DNA of 64,000 nucleotides from Thermobaculum terrenum ATCC BAA-798 (GCF_000025005.1 NC_013526.1:868001-932000), one strand, 5' to 3'; counted from the stretch's first letter, positions 43,125 to 51,382 are shown. Translations and numbers: made by a program. Notes: generated from the sequence alone by a model not told the origin.

Positions 43125-43889
43125 GTGCATACCACCCTGCTGGCGATAGTTTTGGGAGGCGGCGTCGGATTGATGCTTGGCGCTATGGGCGGGGGAGGCT
43201 CCATCTTGGCCGTACCGCTGTTGGTCTACGTGCTTGGGGAGGACCCGCACAGTGCCACCACCACTTCCCTGCTGGTAGTGGGATGGACGGCAGCGGTAGC
43301 AGCCGTCCAGCAGTTGCGCATGGGCAGGACGAGCCCCTGTGCGGGGCTGATCTTCGGCGGCATCGGAGGGGCCAGCGCCCTCCTAGGGGCCTGGCTCAAC
43401 AGGCTGGTATCGGGTCAGGCTTTGATGTGCCTGTTCGCGCTGCTGATGCTGGCGGCCGCCTTCGGCATGTCCCGCAAGCGGCTGCCAGTAGACAAAGAGA
43501 ACGAATTCAAGTGCCAGGATCGAGCTGTGAGGCTGGGCGTGACCGGTGGGGCTGTGGGGGTGCTAACCGGGTTCTTTGGGGTGGGCGGAGGTTTCGTGAT
43601 CCTGCCAGCAATGGTGCTCGCCGCGGATCTGCCGATGAAGCTCGCCGTGGGGACATCCCTCCTGGCGATAGCGTTGCAGGCTGCTTGGGGCGTGGTGGGG
43701 CACCTGGGCTTGGGTACGGTGGCCTGGGGAGTGACATTACCTTTCCTTGTGGGCAGCATCGCCGGAGGATTGGTCGGGGGCAGGCTCGCAGCACTCATAC
43801 CCCCGAGACTCGCCACAAGGGGATTTGCGCTGCTGCTAGCACTGCTGGCTGTGTACCTGCTGTACCGAAACTGCGCAGCATTTATATGA
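43125..43889 (+). CDS. TSUP-family (TauE/SafE) sulfite/organosulfur exporter
   Basis: 254 residues with about eight membrane segments in two pseudo-repeats: LGAMGGGGSILAVPLLVYVLG in the first, GVLTGFFGVGGGFVILPAMVL in the second. In sulfur operons this family exports sulfite or thiosulfate. GTG 43125, 3 nt after the rhodanese stop and without an SD of its own, suggests coupled translation. Two cysteines (in TSPCAG and FKCQDR) sit in loops. Confidence 0.9.
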   Translation: MHTTLLAIVLGGGVGLMLGAMGGGGSILAVPLLVYVLGEDPHSATTTSLLVVGWTAAVAAVQQLRMGRTSPCAGLIFGGIGGASALLGAWLNRLVSGQALMCLFALLMLAAAFGMSRKRLPVDKENEFKCQDRAVRLGVTGGAVGVLTGFFGVGGGFVILPAMVLAADLPMKLAVGTSLLAIALQAAWGVVGHLGLGTVAWGVTLPFLVGSIAGGLVGGRLAALIPPRLATRGFALLLALLAVYLLYRNCAAFI

Positions 43890-43908
43890 TTCCCTGGAAG
43901 GAGGTCTT

Positions 43909-44334
43909 ATGGAGATAGAAGGAGAAGAGCTTAGAAAGCTCCTGCTGCAGATGCAGGCACAGATCTGTCAGACGCTGGCCGATCCCACGCGCCTTGAGCT
44001 GCTCTACCTATTGGGCGAGGGTGAGCGCAGCGTGAAGGACCTCGTGGAGCTGACGGGGCTGCGCCAGAGCAACATCTCCCAGCACCTGGCGCTCATGCGG
44101 GAACGGGGGTTAGTGGTCGCCCGGCGTAGCGGCAACAGCGTCTACTACTCGCTGGCGAACCGCAAGATCCTGGAAGCCTGCAAGCTGACGCGGGAGATCC
44201 TGTTGGAGAGGCTCCGCCGTGAGAGGGTACTGTCCACCCTCTCGGGAACAGGGTGGCCCTCTCAAGAGCCGACGAAAGCAGTATCATTTACCCACAACGA
44301 CGGGGATATGGGGACAAGAGGAGGTAGATCATGA
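43909..44334 (+). CDS. ArsR-family repressor, BigR/SqrR-like persulfide sensor
   Basis: 141 residues. Winged helix (LADPTRLELLYLL, LVELTGLRQSNISQHLALMRE recognition helix, VARRSGNSVYYSL wing). C20 (QICQTLAD) and C91 (LEACKLTREIL) fall in the two helices that hold the persulfide-sensing cysteines of BigR and SqrR; arsenic-type ELCVCDL motif is absent. ATG 43909 follows GGAGG. Its TGA overlaps the next ATG (ATGA). Inferred to repress the operon until reactive sulfur forms a C20-C91 tetrasulfide. Confidence 0.85.
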   Translation: MEIEGEELRKLLLQMQAQICQTLADPTRLELLYLLGEGERSVKDLVELTGLRQSNISQHLALMRERGLVVARRSGNSVYYSLANRKILEACKLTREILLERLRRERVLSTLSGTGWPSQEPTKAVSFTHNDGDMGTRGGRS

Positions 44335-45761
44335 TCCTGAGAATGCTATACAACGACCAGCTGGCGCAGGCCAGCTACCTGGTGGGGTGCCCCGAGTCTG
44401 GAGAGGCGCTCATCGTGGACCCCAACAGGCACGTGGAGCAATACCTAGAGCTGGCCGAGAGGCTGGGGCTGCGCATCACCGCCGTCACCGAGACGCACAT
44501 CCACGCGGACTTTGTGTCGGGCTCACGAGAGCTGGCCGAGGTCACGGGGGCACGTCTGTATCTCTCGGATGAGGGGCCCAGCGAGTGGAAATACCCCTAC
44601 GCCGCGGAGGCGGGCGCGGTGCTGGTGCGCGAGGGCGACGCCTTTGAGCTGGGCAGCGTGCGAGTCGAGGTGATGCATACGCCGGGGCACACCCCCGAGC
44701 ATATCAGCTTCATCGTTACGGACAAGGCACGCGGGAGCGAGCCGCTGGGTGCGTTCACTGGGGACTTCCTATTCGTGGGGGACGTCGGCAGGCCCGACCT
44801 GCTGGAGAAGGCAGCCGGCATAACCGGCACCATGGAGCAGGGCGCTAGGCAGCTTTTCGACTCCATCCAGCGCTTCAGGACCCTGCCCGACCACCTGCAG
44901 ATATGGCCTGCGCACGGTGCGGGCAGCGCCTGTGGTAGGGCACTGGGGGGAGTGCCCCAGAGCACGCTGGGCTACGAGAAGCTGTACAACTGGGCTTTCA
45001 GCACCCAAGACCCTGAGGAGTTCATCCGCCGGGTGCTCGAGGGGCAGCCCGATCCGCCGCGCTACTTCGCGCAGATGAAGCGGGTCAACAAGGAAGGCCC
45101 GGCGATAGCCAGCAAGCTACCAGCGCCTGCGCCTCTGGCCTACGGCGACATCGAGGTAATGCTCCGTCAGGGATTGGTTGTGGACACCCGGCCGGCAGAC
45201 GTCTACAGTCAGGGGTTCATCCCCGGCACGATCAACATCCCCCTGGGGGCATCTTTCCTCACCTGGGCGGGGTGGCTTCTCCCATACGATCGGCCCATAG
45301 CGCTCGTGATCGACAGGGAGAAGCTGGAGCACGCCACGCAGCTCCTGAGGCTGATCGGACTGGACAACCTGCGGGGCTACTGGACTCCAGCCGTGATAGA
45401 CCGTTGGGCAGGCGAGGGTAGGAAGTTGGCCACCTACAGGCGTCTCACGCCCGAGGAGGCTGGGCAGCTCCTCGGGGACGGCGTGTGCGTGGTCGACGTG
45501 CGCTGGGACAGCGAGCGAGAGAAGGGGTACGTGCCGGGCAGCATCCACTTACCGCTGGGCTACCTGGAGGAGCATCTCGAAGAGATACCCACGGACAAAC
45601 CCCTCCTCGTGTACTGTGCCAGCGGTACCCGCTCGGCGATAGCGTCCAGCATCCTCGCTGGGAGGACGCGCGCGCCCGTGATGGACATCAAAGGGGGTTT
45701 CGATGCCTGGAAGGCCACGGGCAATCCCGTGGAGGAGCCCAAGAGCACTACGACCGTGTAA
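44331..45761 (+). CDS. Persulfide dioxygenase-rhodanese fusion (CstB-like)
   Basis: 476 residues. Residues 1-250: ETHE1-type MBL domain with ETHIHADFVSG (the last His of HxHxDH is Phe, as is usual in mononuclear-iron members), HTPGHTPEH and FTGDFLFVGDVGRPDL. Residues 260-350: a rhodanese-like domain without active-site Cys (ALVIDRE in its place). Residues 370-465: an active rhodanese with C429 in VYCASGTRS. It oxidises GSSH-type or protein persulfides to sulfite and the rhodanese can form thiosulfate. ATG 44331 overlaps the repressor stop by 4 bp. Confidence 0.92.
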   Translation: MILRMLYNDQLAQASYLVGCPESGEALIVDPNRHVEQYLELAERLGLRITAVTETHIHADFVSGSRELAEVTGARLYLSDEGPSEWKYPYAAEAGAVLVREGDAFELGSVRVEVMHTPGHTPEHISFIVTDKARGSEPLGAFTGDFLFVGDVGRPDLLEKAAGITGTMEQGARQLFDSIQRFRTLPDHLQIWPAHGAGSACGRALGGVPQSTLGYEKLYNWAFSTQDPEEFIRRVLEGQPDPPRYFAQMKRVNKEGPAIASKLPAPAPLAYGDIEVMLRQGLVVDTRPADVYSQGFIPGTINIPLGASFLTWAGWLLPYDRPIALVIDREKLEHATQLLRLIGLDNLRGYWTPAVIDRWAGEGRKLATYRRLTPEEAGQLLGDGVCVVDVRWDSEREKGYVPGSIHLPLGYLEEHLEEIPTDKPLLVYCASGTRSAIASSILAGRTRAPVMDIKGGFDAWKATGNPVEEPKSTTTV

Positions 45762-45774
45762 GGAGGTGTGCAAG

Positions 45775-46170
45775 ATGGAGAGGACACTGAGCTATGGCTT
45801 CGGACGCAAGTTGGATATGCCCTACGAAGAGGCCGTCGCCAGGACGAGGGAGGCCCTCAAGGAACAGGGCTTCGGCGTGATCAGCGAGATAGACGTGCGA
45901 CAGACGATGAAGGAGAAGCGAGGTGTGGACTTCCGACCCTACGTCATCCTGGGAGCCTGCAACCCCGAGATGGCGGAGAGGGCGCTCGAGGCCGAGATCG
46001 ATCTGGGACTGCTGCTGCCCTGCAACGTCGTCGTCTACCAGAGCGACGGCGGGAGCGTGGTGGAGGCCATGGACCCAGAGGCTGTCCTGGGCTTGGTCCA
46101 CAACCCCAGCCTCGAGGCCATAGCCAGCGAGGTGAGGGAGAGACTGCAGCGGGCGCTGGAGGCGATCTAG
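45775..46170 (+). CDS. DUF302-family protein
   Basis: 131 residues. Single DUF302 domain: PYEEAVARTREALKEQGFGV, then the conserved LGACNPEMAERAL and LLPCNVVVYQSDGG. The family forms small dimers and often sits in redox or metal operons; biochemical role unknown. The two cysteines (C59-type in GACNPE, in LLPCNV) are shared across the family. ATG 45775 follows AGGAGGTG. Continuous with the sulfur operon. Confidence 0.88.
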   Translation: MERTLSYGFGRKLDMPYEEAVARTREALKEQGFGVISEIDVRQTMKEKRGVDFRPYVILGACNPEMAERALEAEIDLGLLLPCNVVVYQSDGGSVVEAMDPEAVLGLVHNPSLEAIASEVRERLQRALEAI

Positions 46171-46230
46171 CGGGCCGTCGTGGCCCGAGCTTTGCTGGAG
46201 ATGCTCCCAGGAACGTTCGGAGGAAGCGGA

Positions 46231-46614
46231 ATGAACGAGACCGTTAGGGCCGTACTTATAGCCGCCATGATAGGTTTGCTCCTGTTGGTGCTGCTCTTCC
46301 TGCTGCCCATGCTCACTATGGCAGGTATGATGTGGGGGACCGGCATGCCCGCGACTGCCCCCGGGGGCAGGTTCTCTCCCTGGGTGATGTTGCTGTACGC
46401 GGTGATCTTGGTACTGGTGATCTTGGGAGCGTTCCTCCTAGTGATATGGCTGGGGAGGTCGCTGGGCAGCAGGCCCGAGCATCAGGAGGACGAGGCGCTG
46501 CGCATCCTCCGCCTCAGGTACGCTCGCGGGGAGATCAGCCGCGAGGAATATGAGCGCATGCTCAAGGACCTACAGCCCTGGCACGATCAGGACACTACAG
46601 TACGTTTACAGTAG
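46231..46614 (+). CDS. SHOCT-domain membrane protein
   Basis: 127 residues. Two membrane segments (VLIAAMIGLLLLVLLFLLPM; MLLYAVILVLVILGAFLLVIW) and a C-terminal SHOCT domain (LRILRLRYARGEISREEYERM). Function unknown; SHOCT often ends short membrane proteins. Start at ATG 46231 because GGAGG lies 12 nt upstream and the frame 5' of it is not conserved-looking. Confidence 0.75.
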   Translation: MNETVRAVLIAAMIGLLLLVLLFLLPMLTMAGMMWGTGMPATAPGGRFSPWVMLLYAVILVLVILGAFLLVIWLGRSLGSRPEHQEDEALRILRLRYARGEISREEYERMLKDLQPWHDQDTTVRLQ

Positions 46615-46630
46615 AGAGTGGAGGTGACCG

Positions 46631-47035
46631 ATGCACTCTGATGAGCACTACGTGGTCAACTTGTGGTACCCATCGGCTGGGGCTAGGGGACTGTACTTCG
46701 CCCGCGGCAGATTCAGGGCTCAAGACCTCTACCTCGGTGGAACTCTCGCAATAGTAGTGCACTCTCCACCAGAAGTCCTCACTGTCGAGATGTTCACCGA
46801 CTCAGGTAAGCTCGTAGCGCGAGGGCAGGATCTACCGGCTACCGACGACTCCCCCATGGCGCGCCTCACGATCCAGGGCCAGGACGTCCGCAGGGAAGAC
46901 GTATGGCCCAGCGAAGAGGACCTTGGCAGGCTGGTGATCCTTCCTGGGGGAGAGATCGGCAAGCTGGTCAGTTGGTGGCACGCCGATGACCGTTCGGAAT
47001 GGCGCTGGCAGCTGGAGTTCTACAACCATCGTTAG
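46631..47035 (+). CDS. Unknown 134-residue protein in the sulfur operon
   Basis: Not recognised. Soluble, beta-rich (HYVVNLWYPSAGARGLYFAR, LRLVILPGG-type segment, WHADDRSEWRWQLEFY at the end), tryptophan rich, no cysteine and no signal peptide. ATG 46631 has GGAGGTGACC upstream; the Sec-containing gene starts 9 nt after its stop. The operon position implies a link to reactive-sulfur chemistry. Confidence 0.6.
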   Translation: MHSDEHYVVNLWYPSAGARGLYFARGRFRAQDLYLGGTLAIVVHSPPEVLTVEMFTDSGKLVARGQDLPATDDSPMARLTIQGQDVRREDVWPSEEDLGRLVILPGGEIGKLVSWWHADDRSEWRWQLEFYNHR

Positions 47036-47044
47036 GAGGTACCT

Positions 47045-47731
47045 ATGGCAGTGCTATCGGACAGAGACAAGGAGAAGGTGCGCAAGACCTTCGAGGAGAG
47101 GCTCAAGGAGCCAGTCAGCATACAGCTCTTCACCCAGCACGAGTCGCCTCTCGTGCTGCCGGGACACGAATGCGCCACCTGCCGGGAGACACGTGAGCTC
47201 CTAGAAGAGGTGGCCAGCCTCAGCGACAAGATCTCGCTGGAGGTCAAGGACTTCCTGACCGACAGGCAGGAGGCCGAGAGCATGGGGATCGAGCGCATCC
47301 CGGCGATCCTGCTGGACGGCAAAGTAAAGGGGAGGGTGCGGTTCTTTGGTGCGCCATCCGGCTATGAGTTCTCGGTCCTCCTGCAGGATATCGTGGACGC
47401 CTCCAGCGGCGAGCTAGGGCTCTCCGAGGACACCCTGCGGAAGCTGGGGGAGCTGCAGGAAGACCTGCACATACAGGTGTTCACCACCCCCACTTGACCC
47501 TACTGTCCAAGAGCGGCCAGTTTGGCCCACAGGTTGGCGATGGCGAGCGAGCGCATCACCGCCGATGCCGTGGAGGTGAGCGAATACCCAGAGCTCATCA
47601 ACAAGTACAACATTCGCGGTGTACCCAAGATAGTGATCAACGACCAGGTGGAGTTCGAGGGAGCCCTGCCTGAGAAGCAGTTCGTGGAGCGGGTGCTGAG
47701 CGCCGTGCAGCAGGAGGAACAGCAGGGTTGA
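47045..47731 (+). CDS. Protein disulfide oxidoreductase with in-frame TGA (probable selenocysteine, UPYC)
   Basis: 228 codons with one internal TGA (47495-47497, codon 151). Both sides are the same frame and one PDO protein: two thioredoxin folds as in archaeal and thermophile PDO. The N-terminal fold has C43-ATC-C46. The C-terminal fold has FTTPT-[TGA]-PYCPRAA, where relatives have CPYC, then KYNIRGVPKIVIND and FEGALPE. A TTG at 47522 has no SD, so the C-terminal half cannot start independently. Selenocysteine at the nucleophilic position is favoured by the position of the codon and by the hairpin just 3'. A nonsense mutation is the main alternative. AGGAGGT precedes ATG 47045. Confidence 0.82.
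47503..47532 (+). promoter_or_regulatory. Candidate bacterial SECIS hairpin
   Basis: Lower stem CTGT (47503-47506) with ACAG (47529-47532), 8/1-nt internal asymmetry, upper stem GGCCA (47515-47519) with TGGCC (47523-47527), loop GTT (47520-47522) beginning with G. The loop starts 22 nt after the TGA. Distance, short apical stem and G in the first loop position fall within the described bacterial SECIS range. The pairing was found by eye. Confidence 0.5.
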
Positions 47732-47783
47732 AAGCTGCCCTCTGGTTCTGGCATCCTGTAAGCACAGCACCAAGGAGCCATCG

Positions 47784-48887
47784 TTGGCCAATAGGAAGCT
47801 ATCGACCCGCGAACTCAACCGCACGCTGCTCGCCAGGCAGCTCCTGCTCGCACGCTCGAGCGACTCGGTGGATAGAGTTCTCCGGAGGTTGGTGGCCCTC
47901 CAATCGCAGGTGCCCCAATCTCCCCACCTAGCGCTCTGGAGCAGGGTCGCGGACTATACTCCAGATAGTCTCAACTCCCTGGCGAAGAACCACAGGGTGG
48001 TCCGGGCCACGGCGATGAGGGCCACCCTGCACACGCTGCTGTCGGAGGACTACCTACGGTTCCGTTCTGCCCTCCAGCCGGCCATGAGTAAAGCATTACG
48101 AGGGTTCTTCAGCAGTAGCTGGAAGGAGATAAATCTCGAAGGTATCCGTCTACTCGGCGAGGAGTTCATGGCTGTCCCACACACCTTCGCCGAGCTCAAG
48201 GCCCACTTCGGCCAACACCCCCTCTCCTGCTCACCCGAAGCTGCTACCTACGCAGCCCGCACTCACCTACCACTGGTGCAGATCCCCGAGGACAAGCTCT
48301 GGGGCTATTCCAATAACCCCAAGTACGTATTGGCCTCCGAGTGGTTGGGCAGGTCCCCCCAGGAAGATGACGGGGCCTTGGCCTCCCTAGCGAGGCGCTA
48401 CCTGCAGGCGTACGGACCGGCCTCACGGCAGGATCTCGAGTACTGGACGGGCATGACAGGTATGAGGGGGGTGCTGGAGAAGCTTCGGCCCGAACTGGTT
48501 GAGTACGTGGACAAATCAGGCAAAAAGCTGATGGATCTTGAGGAGGCGGAGATCTTGCCTGGCGACGTCCCTGCCCCGTTGCGGCTGCTACCGGAGTGGG
48601 ACAGCGCCCTGCTAGGGCATGTCGACCGGAGCAGGATACTGCCTGAGAGCTACAGGAAGGCGATAGTGCGGACCGTGGGCAGGATTATGCCTAGCGTGCT
48701 GGTGGATGGCTTCGTCGCGGGCACGTGGCAGATCACAGCCAGCAGCAAGCGCGTTCGCCTCGAGGTCACCCTGTTTGCCCCTGTGCCCGAAGGGACGCAT
48801 CTCGAGCTCGAAGCCGAGGCCTGGCGGCTACTGCAGGACCTTTATCCCGAGGCACGACACACGGAGGTGCTTATCAAAAGGGGCTAG
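47784..48887 (+). CDS. AlkZ-like winged-helix DNA glycosylase (HTH_42)
   Basis: 367 residues. The catalytic QxQ motif is present as Q40 and Q42 in LVALQSQVPQSP; other landmarks are ATAMRATLHTLLSEDY, LRLLPEWDSALLGHVDRSRI and LVDGFVAGTW. AlkZ-type enzymes unhook interstrand crosslinks and excise bulky adducts; many relatives are only annotated as winged-helix proteins. TTG 47784 is the start of the conserved domain; the gene is 53 nt after the sulfur operon and may have its own promoter. Confidence 0.85.
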   Translation: MANRKLSTRELNRTLLARQLLLARSSDSVDRVLRRLVALQSQVPQSPHLALWSRVADYTPDSLNSLAKNHRVVRATAMRATLHTLLSEDYLRFRSALQPAMSKALRGFFSSSWKEINLEGIRLLGEEFMAVPHTFAELKAHFGQHPLSCSPEAATYAARTHLPLVQIPEDKLWGYSNNPKYVLASEWLGRSPQEDDGALASLARRYLQAYGPASRQDLEYWTGMTGMRGVLEKLRPELVEYVDKSGKKLMDLEEAEILPGDVPAPLRLLPEWDSALLGHVDRSRILPESYRKAIVRTVGRIMPSVLVDGFVAGTWQITASSKRVRLEVTLFAPVPEGTHLELEAEAWRLLQDLYPEARHTEVLIKRG

Positions 48888-48941
48888 CTTATTTTCCCCG
48901 CAGCATCCATAATAAAGGTAGTACGAGCTGGAGAGATCACG

Positions 48942-49775
48942 ATGTACCTATGGAATCCCGGCAGCTGGTGGGAGAGGGGCTTTGTAGTAGGGCAGGAGCA
49001 GGAGCTCACCCTCTCCAGCACGATGGCCATCGCCCACAGGGGTGCGTCGGCGCTGGCCCCGGAGAACACGTTGGCGGCCTTCATCACCGCCGTCGAGATC
49101 GGTGTGGATGCCATCGAGCTGGACGTGCAGCGCACGAAGGACGGCCAGCTGGTATGCATCCACGACGCCCATTTGGAGAGGACCACAGATGGCGAAGGCA
49201 TGGTGGGCGACCGTACTCTCAGGCAGATCAAGCTGTTGGACGCCGGTTCATGGTTCTACTCACCGGAGGTGCGCCCAACCTGGCCTAGGTACTACTTCGA
49301 GGTGCCCACCCTGGAGGAGGCGATCGAGATCACCCGCGAGAGATGCAGGCTGATCATCGAACTCAAGAACCCCGAGCTCTACCCGGGCATAGAGGAGCAG
49401 GTGGCCAAGGTGGCGCCCGAAGACGCGATCTTTCAGTCCTTCGACGTCGGCTGCGTGCGCCGCATGGCCTCCCTGGTGGGCAGGCAGCGCTGCTTCCAAC
49501 TGTGGGGACCCCGAGCTCCCCTCTGGAGGCGCAGGTTCGAGGAGGTCACGGAGTACGCTGGGGGAATCTGCATGCACCATGTCACCGTAAGCCGGAGGAT
49601 AGTAGCTATCGCCCACTCGCTGGGGCTAGCAGTTACCACCTACACCGTCAACTCCGAGCGCGAGATGTCCCGCATGGTGAGCCGCGAGGTGGATGGCATC
49701 ATCAGCGATAACCCAGTCCTGCTCTGCAGGCGCATCAGGGAGCGCCTACCTCAGGCCGAGGAGGAGGCCTCGTGA
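48942..49775 (+). CDS. Glycerophosphodiester phosphodiesterase
   Basis: 277 residues with GDPD barrel: AIAHRGASALAPENTLAAF (catalytic His and Glu), IELDVQRTKDGQLVCIHDAHLERTTDG (metal ligands), LIIELKNPE and VDGIISDNP. It hydrolyses glycerophosphodiesters to glycerol-3-phosphate. About 25 N-terminal residues (YLWNPGSWWERGF) precede the domain, with no clear signal peptide. GGAGAG precedes ATG 48942. The aldolase gene overlaps its stop by 4 bp. Confidence 0.92.
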   Translation: MYLWNPGSWWERGFVVGQEQELTLSSTMAIAHRGASALAPENTLAAFITAVEIGVDAIELDVQRTKDGQLVCIHDAHLERTTDGEGMVGDRTLRQIKLLDAGSWFYSPEVRPTWPRYYFEVPTLEEAIEITRERCRLIIELKNPELYPGIEEQVAKVAPEDAIFQSFDVGCVRRMASLVGRQRCFQLWGPRAPLWRRRFEEVTEYAGGICMHHVTVSRRIVAIAHSLGLAVTTYTVNSEREMSRMVSREVDGIISDNPVLLCRRIRERLPQAEEEAS

Positions 49776-50389
49776 CGCTCATACCTCCCAGGGAGCCCAT
49801 AGCGATCGTCAGGCTGGACGATCTCTCCGCGAGCGTCGAGCTGAGCAGGGCGCTGCTCGCGGGAGGCGTTGGGATCGTCGAGTTCACCCTCACCAACCGC
49901 AAGGCGCTCGATGCCGTGGAGAATGTGCGGGAGCACCTAGGCGACCACATGATCGTGGGTGCCGGCACCGTGCTCGACGCCGAGAGCGCCCGCAGCGCCA
50001 TCCTTGCAGGCGCGCAGTTCCTCGTCACGCCCGTGCTTGCACCGGAGGTAATCGACTGTGGCCGCAGGTACGGCGTGCCGGTGATGTGCGGCGCGCTCAC
50101 TCCTACCGAGATCCTCTCAGCCTGGCAGGCGGGAGCGGACTTCATCAAGGTCTTCCCGGCACGCACCTTCGGCCCCGCCTACATCAAGGATGTGCTCGCC
50201 CCACTGCCGATGCTGCGATTGGTACCCACGGGCGGCGTAGACGCCCACAACTGCCGGCAGTACCTGGAGGCCGGCGCTTACACCGTCGCGCTCGGTAGCA
50301 ACCTAGTGAACCCTAGGAAGGTCTCCGAGGGCGATTGGGAGGGTATAACCAGGGCGGCGTCCCAAGTGGTATCCGCCTGCAGGGACTAA
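49772..50389 (+). CDS. KDPG/KHG aldolase (2-keto-3-deoxygluconate-6-P aldolase family)
   Basis: 205 residues. Catalytic residues: E37 (VEFTL), R43 (TNRKAL) and Schiff-base K126 (FIKVFPA). It splits KDPG to pyruvate and glyceraldehyde-3-phosphate, or KHG. GTG 49772 overlaps the GDPD stop (GTGA), so the pair is coupled. No Edd or KDG kinase is in the window, so the physiological substrate (KDPG, KDPGal, KHG) is open. Confidence 0.9.
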   Translation: MTLIPPREPIAIVRLDDLSASVELSRALLAGGVGIVEFTLTNRKALDAVENVREHLGDHMIVGAGTVLDAESARSAILAGAQFLVTPVLAPEVIDCGRRYGVPVMCGALTPTEILSAWQAGADFIKVFPARTFGPAYIKDVLAPLPMLRLVPTGGVDAHNCRQYLEAGAYTVALGSNLVNPRKVSEGDWEGITRAASQVVSACRD

Positions 50390-50490
50390 GGACCCCTTCC
50401 CATAGCGGCAACCTGCAAACTCCTACCGCTCATTCCCAACGCTCGCTATCCCGAACACAATGCTAGCCATATTCAATGCACACATAGCTA

Positions 50491-50519
50491 TTGTAATCGT
50501 AGGACGCGATGTGTATAAT
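50491..50519 (+). promoter_or_regulatory. Promoter of the secreted metzincin cassette
   Basis: TTGTAA (50491-50496), 17 bp, TATAAT (50514-50519), in an AT-rich 165-bp intergenic stretch; the ATG is 35 nt downstream with AAGGGGGGAG. Confidence 0.8.
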
Positions 50520-50554
50520 AAGCTCATATATCAATCGCTTCCTAAGGGGGGAGT

Positions 50555-51370
50555 ATGAGCGAGCACTTGCCTGGATTATGGGGGGGGGTATACTTAGGGC
50601 TTATATTGCTAGCGTGCGCAGGACTTTGGATAGCACTAGACCGCCCAGCCCAAGCCAACCATGCTTTTGATCCCTGGAAACACGTGGAGTCCATTCACAG
50701 ACCAGTTGGTGTCCTGGAATACGCTTGTGCCGGAGATACGACCGAACTAGATGACACCGCCGTGCGCAGAAGGATAATCAACGCTCTCAAGTACGACAAT
50801 CCAGACCTAGATTGGCATCTCCCTAAGGACGATACATGGTTTCCCCAAGGCAACGATTTGATCTCGTTTTACATGTGGCCGCAGAGCTGCAGTTGGTTAG
50901 CTACCAACGATCCTATTGCTTACGAAAATACCCCCTTTAGATATCGCAGCCGCAGCCTGGATGATGTTAGGGACGCATGTCGTTCTGTTGGATCAGTCTA
51001 CGCATGTGCTTTGTGGAGAGATCCGGTCTGGGTCTACAACAACCAGACGCCCGGCACCGCCCACACCGACTACCGCTACTTCGATATCTGGATGTGGAGC
51101 GAGCTCCTGGACGATGCCAATGATGCTCCATACTACGGCAGCCCAGACGGCGTAACCGTCCGCAGAGCATTCGTTAACCACGAGACCGGTCACGCCCTTG
51201 GCCTCGCCGACCCGCTCAGGCAGCCTGACGGTAGCTACGCTCCCTGTTCAAACGATAGCATCATGCACTTCCCGGCCCCGTATTGCCCCAACAATTCATG
51301 GTTTCGCCAGCCCCAGGAGGCCGACCGCAGGAAGGTCAACTGGATATCGATCAACGACAGCACGCCGTAA
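50555..51370 (+). CDS. Exported metzincin-type zinc metalloprotease
   Basis: 271 residues. N-terminal membrane/signal segment at residues 9-30. The zinc site is HETGHALGLAD (H209, E210, H213, D219), i.e. HExxHxxGxxD with Asp as third ligand, as in snapalysins; M237 in DSIMHFP forms the Met-turn. Six or more Cys between residues 58 and 245 suggest disulfides. The N-terminal 170 residues are unlike known propeptides. First gene of a three-gene cassette of lower GC content than its surroundings. Confidence 0.85.
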   Translation: MSEHLPGLWGGVYLGLILLACAGLWIALDRPAQANHAFDPWKHVESIHRPVGVLEYACAGDTTELDDTAVRRRIINALKYDNPDLDWHLPKDDTWFPQGNDLISFYMWPQSCSWLATNDPIAYENTPFRYRSRSLDDVRDACRSVGSVYACALWRDPVWVYNNQTPGTAHTDYRYFDIWMWSELLDDANDAPYYGSPDGVTVRRAFVNHETGHALGLADPLRQPDGSYAPCSNDSIMHFPAPYCPNNSWFRQPQEADRRKVNWISINDSTP

Positions 51371-51382
51371 AGGAGATAGGTG

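Noticed and set aside
45703-45774. Upstream extension of the DUF302 gene
   Set aside because: It overlaps the rhodanese fusion gene; ATG 45775 has a good SD.
47522-47731. Separate small gene starting at TTG 47522
   Set aside because: No SD, and the fragment lacks half of its thioredoxin fold; it is the in-frame continuation of the gene at 47045.
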